From Lineus longissimus (lineage: Eukaryota; Nemertea; Pilidiophora; Heteronemertea; Lineidae), in assembly GCF_910592395.1 (NCBI RefSeq), contig NC_088317.1, positions 13,084,001 to 13,148,000 on the forward strand: 64,000 nucleotides of DNA. Reading direction: 5' to 3'. Position numbers and translations under genes: made by a program. The first letter of the stretch is position 1; each line of letters opens with the position of its first letter. This document shows positions 11,248-23,638 of the stretch, one piece after another. The notes beneath the pieces are model-generated. The model was given only the letters and a program-made list of their open reading frames with translations. It had not been told where the DNA came from and made no database searches.

Positions 11248-14200
11248 ATGTATGGATTATCCAATGGTGTATTACCATATTACCTTCGTCCCAATTGTCA
11301 CAAACGTACAGCATTATAATCATTTGAAGCATACATCTAGTTTAACAATCCTTTAAGTTTCGCTCATTGTTTCTTTGAATTCAAGCTACCAGCCGAGAAA
11401 GCAATATACTCTTGAGAAAAAAACGTTTTAGGTCTTGAAAAAACTTTGAGGTTTTTTTCAGCCAACAATTATATATGAACCCCGTTGAGTTTTTTTAGGT
11501 AAATAAAAACCCTAAACCCTCTTTACAAACTCAAAATCCTTTCCTGTCTCTATTCAAGGCCTATCATAGAAAACAACGAAAAAATCTTTATATCTCTTCG
11601 AAAACATTTACTACATGTACTTTCAAAACAATCTCGTCTTGACATGCACGTAACGCCACGCCACCATTGCTATATGGCGGTGCAATATAACTCTCCTTTT
11701 TTCGCCCCACAAGTGTATTTGGATCACGTGCTAACAAATACAATTATATCTCTCTATTAAAACACCATTGTTACTAAAAAATGGATGTCATTAATAAAGA
11801 GGCGTCATGATTACAAAGGTGAAATTGATCAGAAATACCGCTTCTGGGCCAAACCAACGTCCTTAGAAATGAGGGTGTCCATCTTTAGCAGGTATATGTT
11901 AAGGAAGCACTACTAAAACAAGATCTGATAATCGAACGAGTAAAAATGACGACAGAGACACCAGCAAGTGCGTATTGACATAACCTTTACCATGACAGTA
12001 CGCCAAATAAGTGCGTCTATGTAAAATCTGGCTGAGGCGTTTTTCCCTTCCTAAAATCACTTTCATACATTTATTTACAGATTCTAATCCGATGTATCAT
12101 TGAAGTGCATTTTGTCATCAGTTAAATGATACATTCATACTTGTGACAAAAAGAATGTCCAGCCATACTTACTATTTTGAGAAGTTCTCCGTTTTGAGCA
12201 ATAAGTATGTAAAGGTTGTATTGTGGGGCATATATTTTCTTGCCACACGCCACTAAAGCGAGCACGAAGCTCCCCCTATAGCACATTCGGCGGGTAAAAT
12301 AGGCGGGTATATATGTTATATGAAATCATTCAACTTCAATTAACTGAGCAGACCTGACTTTTGTATCTGTATGTGCACTTTAATTACAGGTGACCATCAA
12401 CCCACTACACGGTATTAATATACGAGAAAAAATCCCGTTAAAACTAGCGAAGTTTTGGCCAATAAAAAATATCGAAGATACAATGTAATTTCAAGTGAAC
12501 TTCGAATGTCTGGAGATTTTTCGTTGGCATCGTTCGTCAACGTCGAGTCCGTTATGTACGTATAGTTCAACAAAACGTAGTCGCATAATATGTAGTTTGA
12601 AACCACAAAATGACGTTTTGGGGGCTTGCAGTCATACACTGCTGTTTTTTTTATGATCGTGGGTACAGTTGACCATCAAACGTGGTCAGAAGTTAACTTT
12701 TCTCGTCTAAACTTGATGTTTCAAAGCCGGCGAAAAAGACGGGCCACTTTAATGGTGTGTCTAAATGAGCCCCATGAGTAGACTAGATGTCGGTGGGAGT
12801 GTTTTCAGCACATCACTGATATTTTGATAAATTTCCGGCAATTTTAATGACGTAAGGATTTAGGTGCAAAATACCTCCTCCAAAACGAGATATAATATTC
12901 CCATCAGCCAGAGTCCCTTTCGATCATTCATCACAATGGCATTTTGCCATTGGCCGATTGAATTGATGATAAATCTACCAACATCTATCTCCTCACTGCA
13001 CTTACTTGTATAATTAGGCTTTTGAAAATGAGTTTCTCGAAAATTAAGTCCTTTTAGTAAATGAGTTTTCTCGAAAATTAAGGCCTTTTTATTAGTAAGA
13101 GGTCAATATCAAGCTGTGAGTTAGTTAACGGACCGGTTCGAAATGTGTACTGTAATTCATGAAATCCATCGTGAAGCCACAACACCACCGGCTGCAGCGA
13201 CCCTCTCTTGTAATACCTTATCGCGGGTGTGGGGCGTGGCGTGAAAAATAATAATTTCCGTCAATCTCGCATCCAAATAAGTTATGGCAATCTTGGTGGA
13301 CGGTCGCGATATCTTTATATTCACAGCTGTACAGTTTCTTGATAAAGGTCCTTTCCAAGACGAAACCCAGACTTTTCAGTCTATACAGACTGACACACAA
13401 GACTAAAGTGCGTCGTGTTAAAGGAAGGTTATCGAGTGTTAAAGGAAGGTTACCCTAGGCCAGGAGTCGCTGCCCTTTTCAAGATTCATGTACAATTCTT
13501 AGTTAAGATTTAACTATAGTGTTTATATGTTGCAAGAGTCTTGGAACGAATGTCTTATCGCGTTCACGAATCTGAAGAAGTTCTGAACTAAGACTCTTCT
13601 AAAAGCCGAAAATTTCGACCTAAGAAACACTGACAAATACAAAACAAGACTACCGATTTCTTAACCATCAGACTTCCTCACGCAAAAGGCCTGGACAAGA
13701 CCCTTTATGTTGGCACACTTTGTACAAATTCTTCAGACGATATGTAAGATGATGATGCCTCTAATATTGATTTCTTTTCATCCACTCATAGTGTTCGATC
13801 GATATCTGATTAACAGAAAAACAATCACAGTCTGTTTAATACATGGATCCTCTAATCATTATCGACATTTTTCAGCAGAACCATGGTCAGGATGACTTAA
13901 ACAGAATGTATCTCTAATCGTCTAGGGAATGGGTCTAATAATGTTCTGTAAACACAATAGCGTGCATGCCGGCGGTGAATATCAGTCCTAAAGTCTCCTC
14001 CTTTCTAGGATGGATATAGGCACAACGATGGTGGATCGGTATGAGTAGCGTGTTGCTTTTTATGCTAGATGAGGCAAATGCCTGCGAGATCATAACGCGC
14101 GCAGAGGTCTTTAAAATCCTTTATCAAACCATACTTTCAACTATAAAAGAAGACTGTGTACAGATCACCAATCATTCACTCCTTCAACAGTAGGTAGAGA

Positions 14201-14394
14201 TGACTTCTTAGTGCATTAGGTAATGAAATATTCCCCTGTGCATAAGAAGGCTACTGTATCATGTATATCAGTTTAGCACTTGGTGGGATGTACCGTTGAC
14301 CAAACTTTTACAGTAAAACGACGTGTTTTGTGGCATTTTTCTATTGATATAGGGTTTTAACTGCTCCACGATCGCGAAGACATTTCCATCAGCC
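11248..14394. other. Non-coding stretch of duplicated segment
   Basis: No convincing gene. The minus-strand frame at 13400-13218 (SLGFVLERTFIKKLY) is a remnant of the coding region preserved better at 23639-24610. Both copies contain the same AT-rich sequence with scattered short frames. Confidence 0.6.
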
Positions 14395-14631
14395 ATGTCA
14401 GCGTACGTACGAAAGTTTCAGTCCTTACTAAATAGAAATGCAAGTAAGGCCGCCTGCATTGTAATTGCATATTCAAGTACTGTTGGTTCGGGAGTACACA
14501 ACGCTGAGAAGTCACTGTTCGCGTGTACATGCATGGGATTAAGAAATTTGGAGAACGGCGGAAAAATAGAGAAGAAATTCGTCAATTGGCTGTACAGCAA
14601 TGGGTACGTCTTGCCACATGATGGTGACTGA
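14395..14631 (+). CDS. Small conserved ORF, unknown
   Basis: A 78-codon frame (MSAYVRKFQSLLNRNASK) is preserved without frame breaks in both duplicate copies (see 26208-26471). The central part reads GSGVHNAEKSLFACTCMGL. About ten residues differ between copies, while no stop or frameshift has arisen. This mildly favours a real peptide or exon, but over such a short length it could be chance. No family recognised. Confidence 0.35.
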   Translation: MSAYVRKFQSLLNRNASKAACIVIAYSSTVGSGVHNAEKSLFACTCMGLRNLENGGKIEKKFVNWLYSNGYVLPHDGD

Positions 14632-14976
14632 TTATACGCTTTGATATACAATGCATCGTCAAGTTTGCACTGAAGAATTTGCCGAGTTGTTCATGGCGTG
14701 TTTGGTTTAATCGCTTGAAATTTTAATTGTCGTGACGTGACCAAGTGCTGATCTCCGGCCAGTTGCCAAGCCCGGTAGTCGTCACAATTCGGTAATTCTG
14801 TACTGGTGGACTGTCCCTTGATGACCGACCGAGAGAAAGCCTAGCCAAAGCCCGCATCATTCAAAAACGTTAAGGCACAGAAACAGAGCTACCATGCTGC
14901 ACTGCCGCCTTCCTAGGAACAAACGATGTGAACATCTCACAATTCTGGGAGTTGGCATTTCTTCTTTTAGAGCCAT

Positions 14977-15105
14977 ATAGGATGTAAACTTCTCTAGAGG
15001 TATATGTATTTGAAGTTTGAAGTTCCTAGGTAGAAATATCGTCTGGTAGGACTCCTAGTTAGGATCTTATTCATTCATGTACAGATGTACGAGTACATTA
15101 TGATA
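14977..15105. other. Spacer between duplicate copy 1 and the Tc1 element
   Basis: AT-rich sequence without a gene. It begins where similarity to duplicate copy 2 stops. Confidence 0.5.
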
Positions 15106-15438
15106 CACTGTTGGGCAAAATGGTTGTCACCCCTGCGATGGCAGATATGATTTCATATCCATTTTTAATTTATTTTGATATGGTAAAGATTAATGAGTGG
15201 AAACTTTGCAGTTGTACACACATGGTATTAGCGGGTGTTTTTGGACCACAAACTTGCACATGTTTGCCATCAATTGCTTATTAATTGACATTTTATCTAC
15301 GGAGGCTCATCAGGGACCTAAACTATGGAAAACATCTTTGTCATTGTTTCACTCTGTTCTCTCCATCTGACCAGATTTGATTGTCCAAATTGATAGGAAT
15401 TGCACAGTCAATTGGGTAATTTCTCACTGCTTGCATAC

Positions 15439-17105
15439 CTAATATCGCGTATTGCCCCCACGGGCTACAATGAGCGCTGCAATTCGTCGGGACATGCTTG
15501 TATCGAGGCTTTGCATCCTTCGTTGGGGGATTTTGCCCCAAATACGGACAATTGCATCACCAAGGTCGGAAAGGTTCCGAGGCTGAGGGTCCAAATTTTC
15601 GAGTTCTCTGCCGATATGGTCCCACAGGTGCTCTATGGGGTTCATATCCGGGCTGTGAGGAGGCCAGTCCAGACGGTTGACGTCTTGTTCGTGCAAGAAA
15701 TTGTTCACTGTTGCTGCTCTGTGGGGTCTGGCGTTGTCGTCTGCTAGTGTCCAGTTGTTGCCGAAGTGGGCCCTTGCTTCTGGCAGCACGTGATCTCGGA
15801 GGATCTCCAAGTAGAGGAGACCGTTTACATTTTGCTCTAGGACCGGACTGCAGTTTTTCCATGATAATAAATGGCGCCCCAGATATGTACTGAACCACCT
15901 CCAAATGGAACACGCAGGCCTACACAGTCTTCCCGAAGCTGCTCGCCTGGTAATCGACGAACTCTGACCCTGCCATTAACACGGAACAGCAAGAAACGGG
16001 ACTCGTCACCAAAGACGATGTGGCGCCACATTTCGTCCGGCACGTCAGCATGCGCTCTCGCCCACAGAAGCCGTCGACGTTTTGCCGCATCTATCAATTT
16101 GGGACAAACTACCTGCCTTCTTGCATGATACCCGGCAGCAATCAGCCTACGGTTTACCGTTGTCCGATTAGCGTCAACATTATCCAGGTTGTGCCAGTCA
16201 TTGCGCAGCTGTGTCGTCGTTTTCTTACGATCTGCACCGCAACGACGCAAGAGATGACGGTCGTCTCTTTCATAAAGCTCTGTACACACTGACAACATTT
16301 TGGGAAACATGTTGGCCAACATGTTGTCCAGGTGCGATGTTATCGAAAATTTGGCCCTGTATACACATGACAACATTCGACAACATGTTGGGCAACTTGT
16401 TGTCGAATGTTTCCGAGAAATGAGGATTTTGGAGGGAATATTTTGGAGGGAAATTCATAAACAATGGAAGATTCCAAGAGAAGAAGATGTATTGTCGGTG
16501 GCTCTGCCATAATTTTAGTATCCTGATTGAAAGACGGCGAAGAAGACGTAAAGATGAGAAAAGAGTGTGGACAAGACCATGGTCACGGATTTATATGAGA
16601 CACCAGCATGGGGCAAATTTTGTAGCTATTTCTAGAATATCAGCTTTCTTTTTGTTCTTGTCTTTATATTCCCTGGATGTTACATCCCATAAACAGGCAC
16701 AACTTTCCCATACTGCAATAAGTTGTTCAACTTCACTCAGTATCCATTCCTTGCTTGGAGGCTGCCATTTTGACTACATCACATGGCTTAGCTCAACATC
16801 ATTAGCATCTCGGCAACAAAATTGATTTTGTATTATTTCGACAATATTTGAGCAACATTTGGCCAACATGTTACCGAATGTTTCCGAACTGTACACACTG
16901 CCAACATTTTCGATAACATCGCACGTGGACAACATGTTGGCCAACATGTTTCCCAAAATGTTGTCAGTGTGGATGCGAGGACGACCAGCAGATCTCCTAA
17001 CGTTAACATTACCGTCCTCGCCACTTCGAAATCCACCTTTGCACCGTCCTTTTCGAAAGTCCCATCACTTCGGCGATGGCGCCATGACCTTGCCCGCTGC
17101 GCCAC
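15439..17105 (-). pseudogene. Tc1 transposase, interrupted and frameshifted
   Basis: The N-terminal part with a helix-turn-helix-like, basic region (RSWRHRRSDGTFEKDGAK) lies at 17105-16972. It is then split by the nested element. It resumes at about 16280 (ERDDRHLLRRCGADRKKTTTQL) and runs to 15439 with one frame change near 15830. Catalytic motifs are visible: GDESR (first Asp), LADDNARPH (second Asp) and PDMNPIEHLWD (Glu). Thirty-four residues separate the second Asp from the Glu, the DD34E signature of the Tc1 family. The transposase cuts and pastes at TA. This copy cannot be functional. Confidence 0.9.
16285..16971. mobile_element. Non-autonomous DNA element (MITE-like) inside Tc1
   Basis: Starts CACACTGACAACATTTTGGG and ends with the exact complement. 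Near-perfect inverted repeats of about 60 bp are followed by weaker matching to about 125 bp, built from ACATGTTGGCCAACATG-type subrepeats. The middle has no recognised gene. The insertion splits the Tc1 transposase frame. No clear target duplication was identified. Confidence 0.82.
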
Positions 17106-17464
17106 TTTCCAATGGCCTCACCTCGCTGAATTTGGCTGTATGGGCCGGGCATGACAAGTTCTGCATTGGCTGGTCAAGAAAATTCAATAGGATTGCGTTG
17201 GTTAACCAGGAGAATGCACGAACACCTAGTCGGCTGTGGACTAGGCATAGGACCGAAAGGACATGGTCAGCAGAAACACTCCTTTTATAGTGTCTTATTA
17301 CATCACACGACTGCCATACCCTGTGACGAAATTGAATTATATCAATCATGTCAATTTCAATCTAAGAATGAAAGAAACCTGACCATCATTGTGGAGAAAT
17401 ATGGATATAAACCTGAAACTCACAATTTTCTATAGGGATGACAACCATTTTGCCCAACAGTGTA

Positions 17465-19018
17465 TTAATCTTTACGGAGAATCTTCCAATAATCTAATGT
17501 AAATATTGTAATGTTACAGGATACTGCAGCAATTGCAGTAGGTTGCCAAACGAAATCCCATCTCAAACCGATGCTTTAGGGTTATCAGGGAACTCCTTCA
17601 CGTAGTTGTAATGCGGATGAATATCACCTTGCTTTGACACCGAATTTGCTGCAGTGTTGTTTAAGTTTTGAACCAGGCTAACGATTCAACTAGAAAATTA
17701 GCAAATGTGACAAACTACATGCTAATTGGTCACACTTACAGTGCTGGACGGAGACCAGCGCCTATTTGTAGGGATGTTCCGGTATTAACTGCCAAATTCG
17801 TGTTCCTTTTAATGCCGATGTAATTTCTAGAGTAACGACCTCGACAAGTCCATGTCAGCCTCTCCTCGACGATACCGATCTGATTTGCGCTGGAAAAGCA
17901 ACAAGGCCTAAAAAAGTGGGAAGAGGACCTTTAAAAAAGTATCACATTATCGAGATTAAATGAGGCGCATCTAGATCTGGTAGCCAGTTTAATTCTCTAT
18001 ACGTTAGTCAAAAGAATTTTGATGAAGCAATTGCGAATTCCCCGTAAAGCTGCGAACAATTCAGGTTGAACAATTGATGCAATATTTTCTAACTGTCTCG
18101 ACATTTGCTAAATTTAATAGCTTTGCATTTAATTTCGTCTAACATGTAGCCCGATGCTTCCCTTTATTTGTTTGATACCAGATACAACAATTTCTATCTT
18201 GATTTTTTTATAATCGCATGGTTTTACATATTCCAACTCGACCTCCGTGTGGCGACTTGATGACATGCCACTTGTCGCGGCTCGAGGAAGTACTCGTTAG
18301 TCACAGTGCAGCGTTGCACAGTGACGAGATGAGCTCTTTTTCTTGTCTCGTCTTTATGGCTACTATGATTAGATGAGCTGATCCCTATCAAGTAAACCAC
18401 TTGATAGTGCATAAGTATTTGGACATGAGGTCAAAGAATAGCCATTGCTTTTCGACTTGGCCAAATTTGCAGCAATAAAAGATGTTTTCACCGATGAGAA
18501 AAGCGACCGACATTCAGTTGTGCACAATTCATTGAGATCCTGCAGAAATGGGCAAATGAAAGTGGAGATTTGGTTCTCAAATTGATAATTTTAGGATAGT
18601 GATCCCCAGGCTAAATAGGACTTAGTGTGATCACGCACCTTGAAGAGGAGCTCCCTCACGGATCGGACCCTCTTTTAAATATGAGGAGTTTTGTTTGACC
18701 CGGTAAAAACCTAAGACTGGGATGAGCTAGCATTGATAAATCATAGAAGTTTCGATGACCCAAATAGTCACTGCTATAAGGTTCAAGAATACTCTTGCTC
18801 TTCCGTTGGTCTATGTTTGCGCATCATTTATATACATACTTTCATCTTTTAAAAATTTACGATCATGTGATACATATTTTACCTTCATTTTAGAAGAGTT
18901 ATTGATAACGCGCCCCTTACGGATTTTTAGGGTACTAGATCGATGTTATAAAAAATGCCTCGTCAAGTCAAAACCGACAGCCTACTTTTACAATTTTAAT
19001 TCGCTTATTAGATTCTAC
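17465..19018. other. Intergenic, nothing recognised
   Basis: Low-complexity and AT-rich host sequence. The short frames here have no recognisable features. Confidence 0.5.
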
Positions 19019-19302
19019 AGGATCCACTCGCCAATAAGATCCCAAGCCCGACAATACCCTAGTGGGGTGGGATATCTATTCAAGAGTTAACAACGTAATC
19101 GTCATGAATGGTCATGACTCTACAGCGGAACTTTCATATTACAATTAAAGACCAATTGGAAGAAACGAAAACAAGCTATCCCACCACTTTTATGGCTGCG
19201 AAAGGTCTACTACTATTCCCGGTTGTTTAGGCTCGACCCATCGAGGCGGTAGTAGAAATCGGGTATTGTTGGGCTTAGCATCTTATTGGTGAGTGGATCC
19301 AG
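19019..19302. repeat. Foldback repeat, about 284 bp
   Basis: Left arm GGATCCACTCGCCAATAAGA (from 19020) and right arm TCTTATTGGTGAGTGGATCC (to 19301) are imperfect complements over about 42 bp, extending to the ACAATACCC / GGGTATTGT edges. This is the structure of a small non-autonomous foldback element. The interior has no gene. Confidence 0.65.
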
Positions 19303-19540
19303 TATTTGCAGTGCTTCTTGATTTACAGCAACTTGGCCTGTTACTAGAGTAGGCGGGTTATCCATTCATTATGAAATAACACGACGCTGTTCCACGAGTG
19401 CGAGTGCAGTGTCTCATGTTATGACTAAACACTACGACATGCGTTGCCACAATTGCATGCACTCAAGGACGTAGCTACCCCAAACCTAATCTTACACCAA
19501 ATACGATTGGACATTCGGTGATATAGCGTGTGATTCTAAG

Positions 19541-19730
19541 TTGGTATATGCACTTGGGTGTATCATGTTTAAAACATGTATCTCCTTTAATCTCTGTAAT
19601 AATATCTATATGTTTTTATTTGCATACATTTCATACTGTACATGGTTTATCTTGCTTATTCACCTCTGTAATAACCACATGGTATCAATACAGAATAAAC
19701 TGAAACTGAAATTGAAATTGTTTCCTATTT
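19541..19730 (+). mobile_element. Possible 3' tail of a non-LTR retrotransposon
   Basis: The stretch ends with AATAAACTGAAACTGAAATT and TGAAAT-type repeats, typical of LINE tails made of short tandem repeats rather than poly(A). No reverse transcriptase is visible, so the copy would be strongly 5'-truncated. Confidence 0.35.
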
Positions 19731-20081
19731 GGCGCACTGTTTGTCTAGCAGAGAGATATGACGAATACATATTTCATGAAATTCAGCAGCGCTTATCTAT
19801 GGTCACCAAATGGTTTCAAATCCCGACGGCAACACTTAGGACAAGTCCTATGTTTCACAATAGTTGCAGAGAAAGTGGTAAGGACAATGTGTGTAGTTCT
19901 GTGAAAAGTCTGAAATTGAGCAGTTACAATACTGTGTACCTGAACTTTAGTTTACCTTTTCAAATAACGTTTGAGAACCTCAATGAAAAATAGAATAATG
20001 AAACAAATTAAGGATTTCCATTTTAAAAGGTTAATCATTGACAGAGAAATAGTTGAACCACTGTTTCAAAATAATAACCAG

Positions 20082-20252
20082 GATTCGTTCTTCGAGTGTT
20101 TTTTCCTCTGTTTGATGACGATCAGTTGTGCGACCGTGAACTCACTGCCAAGATACGGAAAAATGATCTGTCAAATCAGCTCAAAGAAGGGAACGTGTAT
20201 GGAGAAGGAGGAGGTGAAGACCACGTTGGGATATCAGATGCATCAACTTCAG
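20082..20252 (+). other. Possible host exon
   Basis: A 171-bp open stretch lies between a possible acceptor (AACCAG at 20076-20081) and a donor (TTCAG/GTAACA at 20252-20253). The frame reads FVLRVFFPLFDDDQLC then a charged region (RELTAKIRKNDLSNQLKEG). The composition is protein-like and unlike its neighbours, but no family is recognised and the acceptor lacks a strong pyrimidine tract. Confidence 0.28.
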
Positions 20253-20534
20253 GTAACAACCATTAGAAGACTACGCCGATACACAATGTCGTAAAGAGCA
20301 GTAACTGTTATGGTGCATACGAGTTTGCTGAAATTTGGTATTTGCAGCATTTGTACATTTGTCTACACAACGGCAATGTTAAAAACTATATCAAGTGCAC
20401 TGTACGTGTTAACGCAATTCACTTTCCATTTTAAATATTTGACGAACGGCGTAGGCCTTCAAAGTCAGTATAAACTCGATGGGGAGGGGGATCGGGACAA
20501 AATAATCCGTGCTAAGTGAAGTTACAACAAAACT

Positions 20535-20620
20535 GAGCCCCAGTGGTGCAGTGGTACGTGTCGACAGCATGTTTGAGCTCGTGGCTTCGACTTCCGGCCG
20601 AGTCACTGGCTGGTTCCCCT
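20535..20620 (+). mobile_element. tRNA-like SINE head
   Basis: GTGGTGCAGTGG fits a polymerase III A box, and GGCTTCGACTTCC about 35 bp downstream fits a B box. The spacing is that of tRNA-derived SINEs. The region following to about 20830 has no gene. A complete tRNA cloverleaf was not seen. Confidence 0.45.
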
Positions 20621-20902
20621 ACTTGTCGATCGAGTTCAAAGATACATGCTACTAAAGAAACATATACGGCTTTTGGGGCCTTGACGATTATAATGACAGC
20701 TGGTGGAATGCTTTGAGCCAGGTCTGCTAGATATTTGCGTTCTGTTGTATGCCCTACCGTATTAAGTCCAGCTTCGCGGTTAACAGGCTCAGTGGCACCC
20801 AACAAGTACTAAGTATATTCGAGTAACCTGAGTGTGCGTGACATTGCCAGTCTGTTCCTTTTTTAGGATTCAAGACCGAAAAACATTAGCTACAGACGCT
20901 CT

Positions 20903-21910
20903 ATGAAAATATTGTTTAAACCACCAGCTTCCGCCATATTGGAGTTCGGCAGTAAGTTTTCGTATTTATACGACCATGAGACGAATTCTATTGTATTTAT
21001 TCACAAATTTCATGACGAGTCGGGAGTAACACTGAAATCCATACTTGTTTACAACAGATTAGTGGAAACAGGGGACTATCTTCTTGTGAAAAATACTTCA
21101 GCTTTAAGTGAACATGTCGCACTTTTTAAGGAGATTTATGACATGAAATTGTTACTTCTGGCCCATGTTGGTCCGAGGGGCCAACCCAAGGTCTATGCTT
21201 ACAAGTTTCTCTTCGCATTAAGCGGAAATCTATTCGGCCAAATTATAATTTCGAAAGGCAATCGATGTTACCGTTGTAACGCACACATTGATCCTTACTG
21301 TTTTCATAATGGCATAATTATTAGGTGTCTTCTTTCGAAACTAACATTATCATTGACGGTGTACACGTTAACATGGAGTAATGGTACAGGAATGCTTTCA
21401 AATGGATCCGCCTTTCCAGAGCTATTGAGTCCATTTATTTTCATCACTTTAGACGGGAGAATATTTGGCGTTAACAAGAGATATACTGGTGGTGTAACCG
21501 TTACGGTTTACCACAAGGGGAAGGGGAAATCAGCCAAGTGGCAGGCGAAGTTGACGCGTAAAACATCTTATTCATCGGGGGTTGGTAAAATGCACAGCGC
21601 CCTCTATAAACTTAGAAATAGGTTTTTGGTTTTCTTTCATCACAGTGGCATGATGAACGATGTTAGCTTATTCCAAATTCTCTGTTTCCCATCAGAAGGA
21701 ATAATCGCGCGTGTAAATAAATTTTATGAGAAAATTAATGTTATATTCCAAAGTCCCATCTCCCTCAGTAATAAGAAAAGTGAAGATGAAGCAATTTTAA
21801 TGACAGGGAATGAAGTTTTTATTTTACCTGTAGCTTCTGATGTCAGAAAAATTGATGAAGAAAGGAGTGAGGAAGTCTATAGATATCTCGAGGTGTTTAA
21901 TTCAGTGTAA
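20903..21910 (+). CDS. Unrecognised 335-residue protein, uninterrupted copy
   Basis: A single long open frame (336 codons with stop) from an ATG in the context CTCTATGAAAATATTG. It is intronless across its length. The N-terminal half has features of a compact beta-rich protein (SKFSYLYDHETNSIVFIHKF), and a CYRCNAHIDPYC segment could bind metal. The C-terminal third is charged and helical. In the paralogous segment the gene is split by Polinton A at codon 208, which dates that insertion after the duplication. I do not recognise the family. An intronless host gene, a transposon gene or an endogenised viral gene are all possible. Confidence 0.5.
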   Translation: MKILFKPPASAILEFGSKFSYLYDHETNSIVFIHKFHDESGVTLKSILVYNRLVETGDYLLVKNTSALSEHVALFKEIYDMKLLLLAHVGPRGQPKVYAYKFLFALSGNLFGQIIISKGNRCYRCNAHIDPYCFHNGIIIRCLLSKLTLSLTVYTLTWSNGTGMLSNGSAFPELLSPFIFITLDGRIFGVNKRYTGGVTVTVYHKGKGKSAKWQAKLTRKTSYSSGVGKMHSALYKLRNRFLVFFHHSGMMNDVSLFQILCFPSEGIIARVNKFYEKINVIFQSPISLSNKKSEDEAILMTGNEVFILPVASDVRKIDEERSEEVYRYLEVFNSV

Positions 21911-23638
21911 ATGTATGAATTATCCAATGGTGTATTACCATTACCTTCGTCCCAATTGTCACAAACGTTCAGCATTATAATCATTTGAAGCATACATCTA
22001 GTTTAACAATCCTCTAAGTTTCGCTCATTGTTTCTTTGAATTCAAGCTACCAGCCGAGAAACAACATACTCTCGAGAAAAAAACGTTTTAGGACTTGAAA
22101 GAACTTTAAGGGTTTTTTCAGCCAACATCTAATTATATATGTACCCCGTTGAGTTTTTTTAGGGAAATAAAAACCCTCTATGAGCTTTTTTACAAACTCA
22201 AAATCCTTTCCTGTCTCTATTTAAGGCCTATCATAGAAAACAACGAAAAAATCTTTATATCTCTTCGAAAACATTTACTACATGTACTTTCAAAACAATC
22301 TCGTCTTGACATGCACGTAACGCCACGCCACCATTGCTATATGGCGGTGCAATATAACTCTCCTTTTTTCGCCCCACAAGTGTATTTGGATCACGTGCTA
22401 ACAAATACAATTATATCTCTCTATTAAAACACCCTTGTTACTAAAAAATGGATGTCATTAATAAAGAGGTGTCATGATTACAAAGGTGAAATTGATCTGA
22501 AATACCGCTTCTGGACCAAACCAACGTCCTTAGAAAAGAGGGTGTCCATCTTTAGCGGGTATATGTTAAGGAAGCACTACTAAAACATGATCTGATATAA
22601 ATCGAACGAGTAAAAATGACGACAGAGACACCAGCAAGTGCGTATTGACATAACCTTTACCATTACAGTACGCCAAATAAGTGCGTCTATGTAAAATCTG
22701 GCTGAGGCGTTTTTCCCTTCCTAAAATCACTTTCATACATTTATTTACAGATTCTAATCCGATGTATCATTGAAGTGCATTTTGTCATCAGTTAAATTAT
22801 ACATTCATACTTGTGACAAAAAGAATGTCCAGCTAGTACTTACTATTTTGAGAGTAAGTATGTAAAGGCGGTATTGTGGGGCAGATATTTTCTTGCCACA
22901 CGTAACAAAGCGAGCACGAAGCTCCCCCAAGAGTACTAATCGGCGTGTAAAATAGGCGGGTATATCTGTAATATATGAAATCACTCACCTTCAATTAACT
23001 GAGCAGACCTGACTTTTGTATCTGTATGTGCACTTTAATTACAGGTGACCATCAACCCACTACACAGTATCAATATACGAGGAAAAATCCCGTTAAAACT
23101 AGCAAAGTTTCGGCCAATAAAAGATATATGAGATACAATGTAATTTCGAGTAAACTTCGAATGACTGGAGATTTTTCTTTGGCATCGTTCATCCACGTCC
23201 GTTATGTACGTATAGTTCAACGAAACGTAGTCGCATAATATGTAGTTTGAAACCACGAAATGACATTTAAGGGTGATTGAAGTCATACACTACTGTTTTT
23301 TATGATCGTGGGTACAGTTGACCATCAAACGTGGCATTTCCCACCAAACGTTACTCAGAAGATAACTTTTCTCGTCTAAACTCGATGTTTCAAAGCCGGC
23401 GAAAAAGACGGGCCACTTTAATAGTGTGTCTAAATGAGCGCCAGGAGTAGACTAGCTGTAGGTTGGATTGTTTTCAGCATATCTCTGATATTTTGATAAA
23501 TTTCCGGCAATTTTAATGACGTAAGGATTTAGGTGCAAAATACCTCCTCCAAAACGAGATATAATATTCCCATCAGCCAGAGTCCCTTTCGATCATTCAT
23601 CACAATGACATTTTGCCATTGGCCGATTGAATGTGGAT
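21911..23638. other. Non-coding stretch of duplicated segment
   Basis: No gene supported. The short frames here are not conserved without breaks between the two copies. Sequence closely follows 11248-12960. Confidence 0.55.

Larger units (their letters stand above)
10864..14976. repeat. Segmental duplication, copy 1
   Basis: Closely similar to 21526-26815 from end to end by eye. Copy 2 has about 1.1 kb (24175-25245) that is absent here at about 13402, and about 105 bp (23635-23738) also absent here. Similarity ends on the left at the Polinton A edge and on the right at the point where copy 2 carries the Gypsy LTR. Confidence 0.92.
15106..17462 (-). mobile_element. Tc1-type transposon (DD34E) with nested insertion
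   Basis: Terminal inverted repeats begin CACTGTTGGGCAAAATGGTT (15106) and end with the exact complement at 17462. Both are flanked by TA (15104-15105 and 17463-17464), the standard Tc1/mariner target duplication. The length is 2357 bp, of which 687 bp is a later insertion (16285-16971). That leaves about 1.67 kb, normal for Tc1. Confidence 0.93.

Noticed and set aside
15400-16292. Plus-strand frames inside the Tc1 element
   Set aside because: They are antisense to the transposase, which has clear DD34E motifs on the minus strand.
16833-17435. Frames crossing the right part of the nested element and Tc1 end
   Set aside because: They join unrelated element sequences and carry no conserved domain beyond the Tc1 N-terminus already listed.
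18755-19090. 111-codon frame as a gene
   Set aside because: No motif, it is not in the duplicated segment, and it ends inside a foldback repeat.
20535-20620. A functional tRNA gene
   Set aside because: A and B boxes are present, but no acceptor stem or full cloverleaf could be drawn, so a SINE head is the better reading.
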